A DNA stretch of 64,000 nucleotides from Sphaerospermopsis torques-reginae ITEP-024. Its GTDB lineage: Bacteria; Cyanobacteriota; Cyanobacteriia; Cyanobacteriales; Nostocaceae. The stretch lies in NCBI RefSeq assembly GCF_019598945.1, contig NZ_CP080598.1, positions 3,472,001-3,536,000 on the forward strand, written 5' to 3'. Positions 48,389-59,638 of this stretch are shown here, piece by piece (position 1 is the stretch's first letter; each line of letters begins with the position of its first letter). A model generated the notes under the pieces. It was not told the origin of the DNA and ran no database searches. It worked only from the letters and a program-made list of their open reading frames with translations. The position numbers and the translations under genes are program-made.

Positions 48389-48637
48389 CTAAAATCTTGA
48401 TGATACTTCATAACATCTGTTTTGAGGATTATGAGGTGCGGGAAATTATGTGGATGTCCATTTCATCACCCGATATTTTCTCCCGTCTTCTGTGCGTGCA
48501 AAAGTGAAATATTCACCACCAACTCTATCACAATAAAATCTAGTACCACCTGCATAGCTAGGTTTACTGATACTGACAGTGGTAGCTAAAGCCAGTAAAG
48601 ACGATAAAATAAGAGTTGTTGAGAATTTTCCTTTCAT
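48389..48637 (-). pseudogene. COP23-like secreted protein, interrupted by stops
   Basis: ATG at 48635-48637 opens a Sec signal peptide (MKGKFSTTLILSSLLALATTV... PSYAGG) then FYCDRVGGEYFTFARTEDG, typical of COP23-domain proteins. The frame hits TAA at 48446-48448. The same frame continues beyond it as FPAPHNPQNRCYEVSSRF, which is the expected family continuation, to a TAG at 48389-48391. A tyrosine-like codon therefore looks mutated to a stop, and the rest of the domain is lost. The intact protein would be exported. Confidence 0.6.
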
Positions 48638-48750
48638 ATTAGTTTTTAGTAGACAGTAATTTTATACATCAATCAAAACAATTTCTTCCTTTCTTCCTTT
48701 GCGCCTTTGCTCCTTAGCGCCTTGGCGCGAAACTACCCTTTAAGTATAAA

Positions 48751-49548
48751 TTAACAATCTTCCAAAAACAAGACTTGTAAATTATCTAAATATTTCATTT
48801 GCAATTGTATCTGTGCATTACCGCTATTTACAGCAACTTCTACCCACCCATGACTACCAACCAAAGCTAAAACTTCCCCAGCTTCCACATCACTGTAAGT
48901 TGCACATCCTGGTATTTGCAAACCCTGAACTTCTACACACCAGGTTTTACCCTCCACAAAACTACCAGGGATATTACTGATTAAATTACCAAAGTGATCT
49001 ATATATTGAATACAACTTGCTACACCATTAGTTATAATTTGACATTTTGCAATATTTAATTTTACCAAAGTTTCAGGATTTATTTCCCTGCCTAACTTTT
49101 GCAGAGATACACCACTTGCTAAATGTGCCGCGACAGGTGCGAAAATATCTCTACCGTGAAAAGTGCTGCTAGGTTGAGATATTCGCCAATATTCAGAGTT
49201 TGTTAATTCTATTGCTGTAATTACCGGATTTTCAGCAATTATACCGCTAAAAATGCCGTTATCTGGTCCAACAAGATAACCTTTTTCTAATTTTAGGGCG
49301 ATCGCTCTCCTTTGACCACCTACTTCCGGATCTACTACCGCTAAATGTACCGTACCCTGGGGAAAGTAAGGATAAGCATTCATCAAGGAAAATCTAGCTG
49401 CGGCGATGTTTTGCGGTGGAATTTGATGATTTAAATCTATTAAGGTTAGATTTGGGTTAACTTGGCAAATTATACCTTTCATTACTCCGACATATACATC
49501 ATTATATCCAAAATCACTTAACAAAGTCAAGATATTTACTTGATTCAT
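48751..49548 (-). CDS. SAM hydroxide adenosyltransferase / SAM hydrolase (DUF62)
   Basis: 265 residues from the ATG at 49546-49548 (MNQVNILTLLSDFG). LLSDFGYNDVYVGVMKGII, VDPEVGGQRR, GPDNGIFSG, STFHGRDIFAPVAAHLA and DHFGNLISNI are the DUF62 signature blocks. These enzymes split S-adenosylmethionine to adenosine and methionine. The physiological role is unsettled. Confidence 0.93.
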   Translation of the reverse strand: MNQVNILTLLSDFGYNDVYVGVMKGIICQVNPNLTLIDLNHQIPPQNIAAARFSLMNAYPYFPQGTVHLAVVDPEVGGQRRAIALKLEKGYLVGPDNGIFSGIIAENPVITAIELTNSEYWRISQPSSTFHGRDIFAPVAAHLASGVSLQKLGREINPETLVKLNIAKCQIITNGVASCIQYIDHFGNLISNIPGSFVEGKTWCVEVQGLQIPGCATYSDVEAGEVLALVGSHGWVEVAVNSGNAQIQLQMKYLDNLQVLFLEDC

Positions 49549-49647
49549 AGATTTACAATTATTAACAATTTTCTGTAACAACAACTACAAAAACGTGGTA
49601 TGTTATCAAAACATGACATCAAAATCAAGAGTATCAAGGTAAAAATT

Positions 49648-49809
49648 ATGGCAATGAGTAGAAATAGACTACAAGCAATTCAAAAAGCTGAAGAAGCACA
49701 CAGACAAAGTATGAAAAAAAGCGTTGAACATCGTTTACAGGTGGCAAAATCTCAAGGTGATGAAAATTTGATTCGTCAGTTAGAAGCTGAACAAGCTTAT
49801 TACCAATGA
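49648..49809 (+). CDS. Small helical protein, unknown
   Basis: 53 residues, MAMSRNRLQAIQKAEEAHR..., one long charged helix (AEEAHRQSMKKSVEHRLQ). A longer frame from 49600 has no better start. A clean Rho-independent terminator follows at 49875, which supports a real short transcript. Not recognised. Confidence 0.6.
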   Translation: MAMSRNRLQAIQKAEEAHRQSMKKSVEHRLQVAKSQGDENLIRQLEAEQAYYQ

Positions 49810-49874
49810 AGTATTTTCAATATTGATGTTTATTCATGTTAATTTTTTAGGCTTTTTAGTTTGGTTGTGTGTTT

Positions 49875-49897
49875 ACCTGCGAAAGCAGGTTTTTTTA
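49875..49897 (+). terminator. Rho-independent terminator
   Basis: ACCTGC-GAAA-GCAGGT stem-loop followed by TTTTTTT. It ends the transcript of the small gene at 49648. Confidence 0.9.
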
Positions 49898-50135
49898 TGG
49901 GGTCGTAAAATCAAGACTAAACAAAAAACCAGGGAAAGATAATTCCCCTGAAACTTCCTAAAATTTGTTTAATTTTGGTAGTTTTTCAATAATCGACAAT
50001 TAACAATGAACAATTGACAATGAGGAAGAATATTGAAAAAGCGGATTTTTTTGGGTTTTATCCCCTTGAAAGGGGAGGGTTTAAACCTTGAATTAAACAA
50101 TTATCAATTGTCAATTATCAATTGTTAATTGTTGT

Positions 50136-50426
50136 TTAATCAGCATTGAGAATTTTAGGAACTTTGAAAAAATCTCCTTCCTGTTCAGGTGCGCTGCTGA
50201 GAATAGCTTCTCGATCAGGATAGGGTTGTAATTTATCTTCTCTTGTGACATTGCTAACATCAATAGCTCTAGTTGTGGGAGGTACATCAGCAACATCAAG
50301 TTCGCTCAGTTGTTCGACATACTCTAGAATACTACTGAGTTGGGTGGAAAATTGCGCTTCTTCCTCTGGTGTTAATTCTAACCGAGCGAGGTTAGCAACT
50401 TTATGGACTTGTTCACGATCTATCAT
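50136..50426 (-). CDS. gatC: Asp-tRNA(Asn)/Glu-tRNA(Gln) amidotransferase subunit C
   Basis: 96 residues. [27 protein letters not shown] and the tail ILNAD-like end ([19 protein letters not shown]) are GatC. It holds GatA and GatB together for transamidation of mischarged tRNA. gatA/gatB are elsewhere. Confidence 0.95.
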   Translation of the reverse strand: MIDREQVHKVANLARLELTPEEEAQFSTQLSSILEYVEQLSELDVADVPPTTRAIDVSNVTREDKLQPYPDREAILSSAPEQEGDFFKVPKILNAD

Positions 50427-50577
50427 AGTCAGGGAATAGGGAATAGGGAATAGGGAATAGGTGACAGGTGACAGGTGACAGGTGACAGGTGACAGGTGAC
50501 AGGTGACAGAAAAGAGTTGTTTCTAACTACCAATTACCAATTACCCATTACCAATTACCAATTACCCATTACCAAAT
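50427..50577. repeat. STRR tracts (GGGAATA, GGTGACA, ATTACCA)
   Basis: GGGAATA heptamers, then eight GGTGACA units (50458-50510), then ATTACCA units, between ycf3 and gatC. No gene. Confidence 0.9.
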
Positions 50578-51098
50578 TAAAAGAATACGTCAATTTGCGA
50601 TCGCCCGGTAGTTTTTAACCAGTTTTGTGCTTCAATATAATTATTAGGAGCTAGACGAATCGCTCTAATCCAATAATCCGCGGCTTGATCAAACAACGCT
50701 TCACCAGCGTCATTATCACCCTCTTCTTTAGCTTTTTCACCTTTGTAGTGATAAATTACAGCGATATTATTTAAAGCCTGGGGTAGACGGGGGTTTAATT
50801 CAATTGCTTGATGATAAAATTCTAAAGCTTTTTCATGATCGCCATTACTAGCATAAATCAAACCCATATTATAGAGAATAAAACTCTTATCGTTAGAGTC
50901 TTCTTCTAAAGATAAAGCTTCTTCATAATATTCTAAAGCTTCAGCATATTCGCCTTCAGCTTGTGCTGACATACCATCACGGTAATATACAAATGCTTCC
51001 TTCGCTTTTTTGTTAGTTGGCAGTATTTTGAGAATAATATCTGCCATAACGGTAAAAGACTTGTCAACAAAGTTATCGTTTTTCTGTGTTCTTGGCAT
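50577..51098 (-). CDS. ycf3: Photosystem I assembly protein Ycf3
   Basis: 173 residues, usual length. [24 protein letters not shown] then three TPR repeats ([52 protein letters not shown]). It is the chaperone that puts PsaA and PsaB together on the thylakoid surface. It stands alone. Confidence 0.97.
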   Translation of the reverse strand: MPRTQKNDNFVDKSFTVMADIILKILPTNKKAKEAFVYYRDGMSAQAEGEYAEALEYYEEALSLEEDSNDKSFILYNMGLIYASNGDHEKALEFYHQAIELNPRLPQALNNIAVIYHYKGEKAKEEGDNDAGEALFDQAADYWIRAIRLAPNNYIEAQNWLKTTGRSQIDVFF

Positions 51099-51138
51099 AT
51101 TTGCCCCTTTCTTATCCTATAAGTTAATCTAGCTGATT

Positions 51139-52734
<1,596 letters not shown>

Positions 52735-52766
52735 ATATCGCACCTCGCCACAAGCTAACCTTGCGC

Positions 52767-53066
52767 CTATTCTGCATTATTATTTTCCATATTGGGAATA
52801 TATTTTAAAAGCAATTGTTCCAACTGCCGAACATTTGCGCGAGGAGAAAGACGAGGTATAGAATGTAACACCTCTGCGCCCTCTGCGTCTGGGCGGTTCG
52901 ATAAAAACAAAACCGGTATTTCATACTGATAAGCATTAAACCAGTCTTCACGAGTCGTAATATCGCGTATTTCCAAATCAAAAGCAATACTTGTAATTTG
53001 TTCTAGCTTTTCTTGTAAACCTTCACAGAGATGGCAACCGGGTTTACTGTATAATATTAACCTCAT
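52767..53066 (-). CDS. Glutaredoxin-like (DUF836 type) protein
   Basis: 99 residues; CxxC motif at C11-H-L-C14 in SKPGCHLCEGL, then the thioredoxin-fold pattern LEIRDITTREDWFNAYQYEIPVLF. Such small proteins may be redox or disulfide carriers; client unknown. It lies 32 bp upstream of murE on the same strand. Confidence 0.85.
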   Translation of the reverse strand: MRLILYSKPGCHLCEGLQEKLEQITSIAFDLEIRDITTREDWFNAYQYEIPVLFLSNRPDAEGAEVLHSIPRLSPRANVRQLEQLLLKYIPNMENNNAE

Positions 53067-53168
53067 TTTTCAGTGTAATCTCCATTATAATAACAACTGT
53101 ATTATATATACAACTGTATTAAGCCTTTATGGATCTAAAAATCTTTTAAGATTAGCTGCATCTGGAAT

Positions 53169-54344
53169 ATGTTAAATAACCGTGACGCAATTGGAAAATG
53201 CCTCGAATTACTTTCTCAAGGTTTATATCCTTATGTTGAAGAGAAAATGAAACTTGAGTATACTAATCAATGGCTTGCTCAAGCTGGACAATGCTTATCT
53301 CCAGATACAAATTTAAAACGAACTACAGAAGAACGGTTAAAGCAAGATATATCATCATTACTTTCCGTGATGACAAAAAGATGGGACAGAGTATTTAAAT
53401 CTCATTTATCACCTGTTGAAAGAGGCTTTGCTAGTGAAATTATTGATATTCGCAATAAATGGGCGCATAATACACCATTTTCTACAGAAGATGCTTTTCG
53501 TGCAATAGATAGTATTTATCGTTTATTGCAAGCTATTGAAGCAGAAGAACCACAAGAAGTTGAAAAATATAAACAAAAGATTTTTCAAACCCTAATACAA
53601 GAACAAAATCGTAGTCAAAAACGTACACAACAGCTATCTAGTCAAGAAATAAGACTTAAAGAACGTTTAGCACCTATTCTTAATGATATTCCTTTTGAAG
53701 ATGTGACGTTATTAGAAAGAGCATTAACCCATGATTCTTATGCCTACGAAAAGCGAATAAGTAAAGATAATGAGCAATTTGAGTTTTTAGGAGATTCTGT
53801 TTTAGGTTTCTTAGCAGGTGCTTATGTTTATAGTAAGTGTGGAGATATTTCTGAAGGGAAATTAAGTAAATTAAAGGAACGGCTAGTTGATAATCCCCAA
53901 TTAGCTAAACTAGCGAAGAAATTAAATTTAGGTCAATGGGTTTTATTAGGAAAGGGAGAAAAACTACAAGATGGTAGTAACAGAGAATCTTTGCTGAGTG
54001 CTACTTTTGAAGCTATTATGGGTGCGTATTATCTGGATTCTGGTATTGAAGCTGTTCAAGATTTAGTATATCCTCTATTTGATGCCATATTTGATCATCA
54101 AATTCCTGAAGATATAACTGTAGAGAGTTTAGAAAATCCGATAGGATTGTTACAACAATACGCACAAAAAAATGGATTTGATAAACCTGTATATGAGATT
54201 GTTCAAGAAACAGGACCCGATCACGATAAAGAGTTTACTATCCAAGTCAAAATAAATGGTAAAGTCTACGGTCAAGGTAAAGGTAAGAATACAAAAGATG
54301 CAAAAAAACAAGCAGCGATAAATGCTTTGCGTAACCTAGAATGA
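53169..54344 (+). CDS. Swt1-type HEPN domain fused to RNase III and dsRBD
   Basis: 391 residues. Residues 1-130 (IGKCLELLSQGLYPYVEEK... IIDIRNKWAHNTPFSTEDAFRAIDSIYRLL) match the Swt1-like HEPN domain, with an RxxxxH motif at R95-H100. Residues 155-310 are an RNase III domain (LERALTHDSY, NEQFEFLGDSVLGF, ESLLSATFEAIMGAYYLDSG), with E202, E205, D209 and E281 kept but Ala278 at the position of the usual aspartate. Residues 322-390 are a dsRBD. The gene stands alone next to toxin-antitoxin remnants; direct repeats lie upstream. The normal housekeeping RNase III of the strain is probably elsewhere. HEPN parts are RNases or sensors in conflict systems, so a defence or RNA-processing role is possible. 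Confidence 0.88.
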   Translation: MLNNRDAIGKCLELLSQGLYPYVEEKMKLEYTNQWLAQAGQCLSPDTNLKRTTEERLKQDISSLLSVMTKRWDRVFKSHLSPVERGFASEIIDIRNKWAHNTPFSTEDAFRAIDSIYRLLQAIEAEEPQEVEKYKQKIFQTLIQEQNRSQKRTQQLSSQEIRLKERLAPILNDIPFEDVTLLERALTHDSYAYEKRISKDNEQFEFLGDSVLGFLAGAYVYSKCGDISEGKLSKLKERLVDNPQLAKLAKKLNLGQWVLLGKGEKLQDGSNRESLLSATFEAIMGAYYLDSGIEAVQDLVYPLFDAIFDHQIPEDITVESLENPIGLLQQYAQKNGFDKPVYEIVQETGPDHDKEFTIQVKINGKVYGQGKGKNTKDAKKQAAINALRNLE

Positions 54345-54355
54345 ATGTAAGTGCC

Positions 54356-54377
54356 GACTGGGAATAAATTCCCAGTC
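54356..54377. other. Hairpin after the HEPN-RNase III gene
   Basis: Perfect inverted repeat GACTGGGAATAAATTCCCAGTC without a T-run. A related hairpin is at 1018-1041 (AGGGAATTTATTCCCTGGC) and 55410-55432. Confidence 0.7.
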
Positions 54378-54505
54378 TTATATCTGAAGTCATCTAAAGA
54401 TGACTAAATAGAGAGAATATTTTTAACTTTAGTTAACTTTAATAGTAAAGACAGGTATGCTTGTGGTATAATAACAATAAATCTATATTTAAATGGTAAA
54501 GAATT

Positions 54506-54799
54506 ATGAAAAAAATAGAAGTAGAACTCGATCAAGAAACGTATGATAAAATACAACAGCTAACCCAAACTCATCATTGTCAACTTTCCGATCTCATTAA
54601 AGCAATGATTGAGCAACTAACGCAACCAGAAATTATCAATGATTCATTTATTGGTAAATGGTCGGATGATGCAGAATTAGTTGATAAAATGATTGAAGAT
54701 ATAAACTTATCTGTTTATAGAAAACAAGACACAAAATCAATGTTGACAGATGAAGAAAAATTAAAAAGATTAAATCAATTATTTGGAATTTGGAAATAA
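54506..54799 (+). CDS. Ribbon-helix-helix antitoxin-like protein
   Basis: 97 residues. KIEVELDQETYDKIQQLTQTHHC with LSDLIKAMIEQL resembles an RHH DNA-binding head; FIGKWSDDAELVDKMIEDI resembles the toxin-neutralising tail of VapB-type antitoxins. A TATAAT box lies at 54465. No toxin gene follows in the same direction. Confidence 0.5.
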   Translation: MKKIEVELDQETYDKIQQLTQTHHCQLSDLIKAMIEQLTQPEIINDSFIGKWSDDAELVDKMIEDINLSVYRKQDTKSMLTDEEKLKRLNQLFGIWK

Positions 54800-54890
54800 T
54801 AACCTGAACTAAGAGAAATTTTTGCAGAAATAGATACACAGGTTCAATACATTCTTTAATATTACTTAGATATAAACGTTCATCTTTCAT
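54800..54890 (-). pseudogene. Remnant of hepT (HEPN toxin)
   Basis: The ATG at 54888-54890 overlaps the mntA stop as ATGA, as in MNT/HEPN pairs. About 18 codons (MKDERLYLSNIKECIE) match the HepT start, then the reading loses similarity and the frame runs into the antitoxin-like gene on the other strand. I read this as a truncated or frame-broken HEPN toxin. Confidence 0.5.
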
Positions 54891-55177
54891 AATGGTACAG
54901 CTTCACTTAATACTTTCTCTTTTATTAAATCATGTAAGTTTTCAGGTTCAGCAATATCTACTTTACGCCCTAACAATACTGCCAAATCTTGAGTTAAGGC
55001 GATATAATCAAATAAACTGAGATGTGGTTCTAGTTCCACCAAAAAATCTACATCACTATCTGGTGTTGCTTCACCTCTAGCAACTGAACCAAAAATCCGT
55101 AGATTATAAGCTCCATATTTAGCAGCAATTTGTAATATTTCCTCACGAAATGGCAGTAATACTTCTTTAATTCCCAT
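54887..55177 (-). CDS. MntA-type minimal nucleotidyltransferase (antitoxin)
   Basis: 96 residues from the ATG at 55175-55177 (MGIKEVLLPF); a GTG 7 codons upstream is less likely. GSVARGE (30-36) and DSDVDF (D42, D44) are the nucleotidyltransferase motif. Such proteins neutralise a HEPN toxin by adding nucleotides. The partner is broken. Confidence 0.85.
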   Translation of the reverse strand: MGIKEVLLPFREEILQIAAKYGAYNLRIFGSVARGEATPDSDVDFLVELEPHLSLFDYIALTQDLAVLLGRKVDIAEPENLHDLIKEKVLSEAVPL

Positions 55178-55299
55178 AAATTCATTTATTAAAATCACTA
55201 CTTCTATTGTAACCTAAAATCACACTTAGATACCCAAATTGTTTTTTAAACTTGTCTCTTTACCACTCTGAGATTAGAAGAATATCTGATAAAAATCAT

Positions 55300-55440
55300 T
55301 AAAATCACATCCTGTAAATCCTCAAATCCTGGAAATCCTGATTCAGACAAAAACTATCAACATTATTTTACATGGTTGTGAGTCAGAGACTCAATGACAA
55401 CATTCCCAGCCGGAGACTGGGAACGAGAAATTCTTTAGTT
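55300..55440. repeat. ATCAGGAT repeat and GGGA-hairpin upstream of fbp
   Basis: TCCTGTAAATCCTCAAATCC...CTGATTCAGACAAA at 55309-55352 and a hairpin TTCCCAGCCGGAGACTGGGAA at 55410-55432. No gene seen in 55178-55551. Confidence 0.75.
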
Positions 55441-55551
55441 TATCTAAAATCACATTTAAGTTATCCGAATACCTTTCTAAGATAGAAGTAGTGGCTAAAA
55501 ACCGCCATAGATAAACATGGACTCACAGCAAAATCCCAGGCAGTAACTAAA

Positions 55552-56589
55552 ATGACTTCAGTATCAAAACCTGTAGATTTATCCACCGATAAAGCCTTAG
55601 ACCGAGATTGTACAACCTTATCCCGTCATGTACTGCAACAACTCCAGAGTTTTGGACCCGATGCCCAGGATTTGAGTGCGTTAATGAATCGGATCGCCTT
55701 AGCTGGTAAACTGATTGCCAGACGGTTTACCCGTGCAGGTTTAATGGAAGATGTTCTTGGTTTCACTGGAGAAGTGAATGTCCAAGGTGAATCTGTAAAA
55801 AAGATGGATGTCTATGCAAATGAGGTGTTTATTTCCGTATTTAAGCAAAGTGGCTTAGTTTGTCGCTTGGCTTCGGAAGAAATGGAAAAACCTTATTACA
55901 TCCCCGAAAACTGCCCCATTGGACGTTATACCCTATTATACGATCCCATTGACGGTTCATCTAATACAGATATTAATTTAAGCTTAGGTTCGATTTTTTC
56001 CATCCGTCAACAGGAAGGAACAGACTTAGATGGTGAAGCTAAAGACTTACTCGCTAACGGAAGGAAACAACTAGCAGCAGGTTATATTCTTTATGGACCA
56101 AGTACCATGCTAGTTTACAGTATTGGTAAAGGTGTACATTTCTTTACCCTTGATCCCAGTTTAGGAGAATTTATTCTCACAGAAGAAAACGTCAAAATTC
56201 CTGAACATGGTGCTGTTTATAGTGTTAATGAAGGAAATTTCTGGCAGTGGGAAGAATCCTTTAGAGAGTATATTCGTTATGTTCATCGTACAGAAGGTTA
56301 TACTGCCCGTTATAGTGGGGCGATGGTGAGCGATATTCACAGAATTTTAGTTCAGGGTGGTGTATTTCTCTATCCTGGTACATTACAAAAACCAGAAGGT
56401 AAATTACGACTACTGTATGAAACTGCACCTTTAGCATATTTGATAGAACAGGCTGGAGGTCGCGCTAGTAATGGAACAGAGGATATTTTGGATGTAGTAC
56501 CAACCAAACTACATGAACGGACACCGTTAATTATTGGTAGTCAACAGGATGTAGCCAAAGTCGAGTCATTTATTCAAAAAGGTCAGTAG
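55552..56589 (+). CDS. fbp: Fructose-1,6-bisphosphatase class I
   Basis: 345 residues. The metal site [21 protein letters not shown] (residues about 131-151) and the C-terminal [21 protein letters not shown] block are class I FBPase. It removes the C1 phosphate in gluconeogenesis and the Calvin cycle. First gene of the fbp-tal-zwf-opcA cluster, 195 bp before tal. Confidence 0.96.
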   Translation: MTSVSKPVDLSTDKALDRDCTTLSRHVLQQLQSFGPDAQDLSALMNRIALAGKLIARRFTRAGLMEDVLGFTGEVNVQGESVKKMDVYANEVFISVFKQSGLVCRLASEEMEKPYYIPENCPIGRYTLLYDPIDGSSNTDINLSLGSIFSIRQQEGTDLDGEAKDLLANGRKQLAAGYILYGPSTMLVYSIGKGVHFFTLDPSLGEFILTEENVKIPEHGAVYSVNEGNFWQWEESFREYIRYVHRTEGYTARYSGAMVSDIHRILVQGGVFLYPGTLQKPEGKLRLLYETAPLAYLIEQAGGRASNGTEDILDVVPTKLHERTPLIIGSQQDVAKVESFIQKGQ

Positions 56590-56784
56590 CCAAAATCTAG
56601 TAAAAGCATTTAGTATGGCCAGTAATCAAAGCTAAACATTGGCACTCTGGGATTGGAATGCAGGACTAGCGTTGTTTCGATAGTAGTTTGAGTAGTGTAG
56701 CGGTTAGTTGGATTAATTACCAATTCACTAAGTACATTCCTCACCTACGCTCAAAAACACCGTTATAGGAGTTAAAAAATAGTT

Positions 56785-57930
56785 ATGGCAACCAATCATT
56801 TATTAGAGATCAAAAACCACGGTCAAAGTATCTGGATGGATAATTTAAGCCGTGACATTATTCAATCAGGGGAACTGCAAAACCTAGTAGAAAATCAAGG
56901 AATCTCTGGTATTACCTCCAACCCAGCCATCTTTGAAAAAGCAATTACTGGTAATGCCATTTATGATGCGGATATTGAAGCGGGGATGCGTGCTGGTTTA
57001 CCCACATACAAAATTTATGAATCTCTGGTTTTTGCAGATATCCGCAATGCTTGTGATATTTTGCGTCCTGTTTATGATGCCACCAATGGAGTTGATGGTT
57101 ATGTGAGTATTGAAGTCCCACCAACCATAGCCCATGATACCCAAGCTACAATAGATGAAGCCCGTCGCTATTTCCAAGAAATTGGACGGGAAAATGTGAT
57201 GATTAAAATTCCGGGAACTGAAGCTGGTTTACCTGCTGTAGAGGCAACAATAGCCGCAGGAATTAACGTTAACATTACCCTATTGTTTGCAGTAGAAAGT
57301 TATGTAAATGCAGCTTGGGCTTATATTCGGGGTTTAGAAAAACGGGTAAGTGAAGGTAAAGACATTAGCAAAATTGCTTCCGTAGCCAGCTTTTTCTTGA
57401 GTCGGATTGATACCAACATTGATGGCAAGATTGATAGCAAATTACAGAAAGGCGTTGATGATATTACCTTTGAGGCAAAACTTAGGGCTGTAAGAGGAAA
57501 AATTGCGATCGCCAATGCAAAAATCGCCTATCAAGAATATCAAAATATAATTGCCAGTGATAGGTGGCAAGCATTAGCAGCCAAAGGGGCAAAAGTGCAG
57601 CGTCTACTGTGGGCAAGTACCAGCACCAAAGACCCCAGTTACAGCGATGTCATGTATGTTAACGAATTAATCGGACATGACACAGTAAACACCCTACCAC
57701 CAGACACTATTAAAGCCTGTGCTGATCATTGTCATGTGAGTGACAGTTTAGAAACAGGAGTTGCAGAAGCTCAAAACCTCATCGAAAGCTTAAAAGATCC
57801 TGACATCAATATCAATCTCGATGGAGTGATGTCAGAACTACTTGTAGAGGGTATTGACAAGTTTGTTAAACCCTTCCAGTCCCTAATGAACTCTTTAGAA
57901 GAGAAACTCAAGGTATTGTCACCAGTATAG
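56785..57930 (+). CDS. tal: Transaldolase
   Basis: 381 residues. SIWMDNLSRDIIQSGELQ, GITSNPAIFEKAI, VSIEVPP, IKIPGTEAGLPA (Schiff-base lysine region) and the AKGAKVQRLLWASTSTKDPSY segment (shown as residues about 272-292) identify the long transaldolase form. It exchanges three-carbon units in the pentose phosphate pathway. It is followed by repeats, then zwf. Confidence 0.97.
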   Translation: MATNHLLEIKNHGQSIWMDNLSRDIIQSGELQNLVENQGISGITSNPAIFEKAITGNAIYDADIEAGMRAGLPTYKIYESLVFADIRNACDILRPVYDATNGVDGYVSIEVPPTIAHDTQATIDEARRYFQEIGRENVMIKIPGTEAGLPAVEATIAAGINVNITLLFAVESYVNAAWAYIRGLEKRVSEGKDISKIASVASFFLSRIDTNIDGKIDSKLQKGVDDITFEAKLRAVRGKIAIANAKIAYQEYQNIIASDRWQALAAKGAKVQRLLWASTSTKDPSYSDVMYVNELIGHDTVNTLPPDTIKACADHCHVSDSLETGVAEAQNLIESLKDPDININLDGVMSELLVEGIDKFVKPFQSLMNSLEEKLKVLSPV

Positions 57931-58108
57931 GGAACAGGGAACAGGGAACAGGGAACAGGGAAGAGAGCAGGGGAAGCAGGGGAAGCAGGGGAAGCAGGGG
58001 AGGTTGATAATTCAATAATCACCTGTCACCTGTCACCTGTCACCTGTCACCTGTCACCTGTCACCTGTCCCCTAATCTAAAATCCAAAATCTAAAATCCA
58101 AAATCCTT
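57931..58108. repeat. STRR tracts between tal and zwf
   Basis: GGGAACA units, GGGGAAGCA units, CACCTGT units (58020-58070) and AATCCAA units. The intergenic part of the operon is entirely repeats. Confidence 0.9.
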
Positions 58109-59638
58109 ATGGTCAGTCTGTTAGAAAATCCCTTGCGGGTTGGTTTACAACAACAGGGGATGGCCGAACCCCAAATTATTGTTATCTTTGGCGCGTCAGG
58201 GGATTTAACCTGGCGTAAACTCGTACCTGCATTATTTAAACTCCGTCGGGAAAGACGCATTCCTCCAGAAACCACTATTGTTGGTGTTGCCCGTCGTGAC
58301 TGGACTCATGATTATTTCCGGGAACAGATGGAAAAAGGAATGCGGGAAGCTCACAGCAAAGTCGAACTGGGAGAACTCTGGCAAGACTTTTCCAAGGGTT
58401 TATTTTACTGTTCCGGTGATATTGACAACCCCGAAAGCTATCAAAAACTGAAAAACTTTCTCGCTGAACTCGACCCCCAACGGGGAACACGGGGAAATCG
58501 GATGTTTTACCTTTCTGTCGCTCCCAACTTCTTCCCCGAAGCTATTAAACAGCTAGGAGGGGCAGGAATGTTAGATGATCCGTACAAACACCGTCTCGTT
58601 ATCGAAAAACCCTTCGGGCGTGATTTAGCATCGGCGCAAAGTCTCAACCAAGTAGTCCAGAAGGTTTGTAAAGAAAACCAAGTTTACCGCATTGACCACT
58701 ATCTGGGTAAAGAAACAGTACAAAACCTGTTAGTGTTCCGTTTTGCCAATGCCATTTTTGAACCATTATGGAATCGGCAATTTGTGGATCACGTACAAAT
58801 CACCGTAGCTGAAACCGTCGGTGTAGAAGACAGAGCCGGATATTATGAAAGTGCCGGGGCGTTGCGGGATATGCTGCAAAACCACCTCATGCAGTTGTAT
58901 TGCTTAACCGCAATGGAAGCACCTAACTCAATGGATGCTGACAGTATTCGTACAGAAAAGGTGAAAGTATTACAAGCCACTCGTTTAGCAGATGTCAATA
59001 ACCTTTCCCGTTCTGCCATTCGCGGACAATATAGCGCCGGTTGGATGAAAGGAGAAAAAGTTCCTGGATATCGAGAAGAACCAGGAGTTGATCCCAATTC
59101 CACCACACCCACCTATGTAGCGATGAAATTTGTGGTGGATAACTGGCGCTGGCAAGGTGTACCTTTCTATCTGCGGACAGGGAAACGGATGCCGAAAAAA
59201 GTGAGTGAAATTTCCATTCACTTCCGGGAAGTACCTTCCAGAATGTTCCCCTCTGCCGCATTACAAGCAAACGCCAATATTTTAACCATGCGGATACAAC
59301 CCAATGAGGGTATTTCTCTCCGTTTTGATGTGAAAATGCCCGGTGGTGACTTCCGCACCCGTTCTGTGGATATGGACTTTACTTATGGTTCATTTGGGAT
59401 TGAGGCCACATCTGATGCCTATGATCGCCTGTTTTTAGATTGTATGATGGGCGACCAAACATTATTTACCCGATCTGACGAAGTAGAAGCTGCTTGGCGT
59501 GTAGTTACACCTGCGCTGTCTGTTTGGGACTTACCCGCAGATCCCGCCACTGTTCCTCAGTATGAAGCGGGTACTTGGGAACCAGCAGAAGCTGAATTAT
59601 TAATCAACCAAGACGGCCGCCGTTGGCGCAGACTCTAG
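58109..59638 (+). CDS. zwf: Glucose-6-phosphate dehydrogenase
   Basis: 509 residues. [16 protein letters not shown] (NADP site), [19 protein letters not shown] (active site), and the C-terminal [24 protein letters not shown] region are diagnostic. Oxidises glucose 6-phosphate to 6-phosphogluconolactone, giving NADPH; in heterocysts this supplies nitrogenase electrons. Precedes opcA by 246 bp of repeats. Confidence 0.97.
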   Translation: MVSLLENPLRVGLQQQGMAEPQIIVIFGASGDLTWRKLVPALFKLRRERRIPPETTIVGVARRDWTHDYFREQMEKGMREAHSKVELGELWQDFSKGLFYCSGDIDNPESYQKLKNFLAELDPQRGTRGNRMFYLSVAPNFFPEAIKQLGGAGMLDDPYKHRLVIEKPFGRDLASAQSLNQVVQKVCKENQVYRIDHYLGKETVQNLLVFRFANAIFEPLWNRQFVDHVQITVAETVGVEDRAGYYESAGALRDMLQNHLMQLYCLTAMEAPNSMDADSIRTEKVKVLQATRLADVNNLSRSAIRGQYSAGWMKGEKVPGYREEPGVDPNSTTPTYVAMKFVVDNWRWQGVPFYLRTGKRMPKKVSEISIHFREVPSRMFPSAALQANANILTMRIQPNEGISLRFDVKMPGGDFRTRSVDMDFTYGSFGIEATSDAYDRLFLDCMMGDQTLFTRSDEVEAAWRVVTPALSVWDLPADPATVPQYEAGTWEPAEAELLINQDGRRWRRL

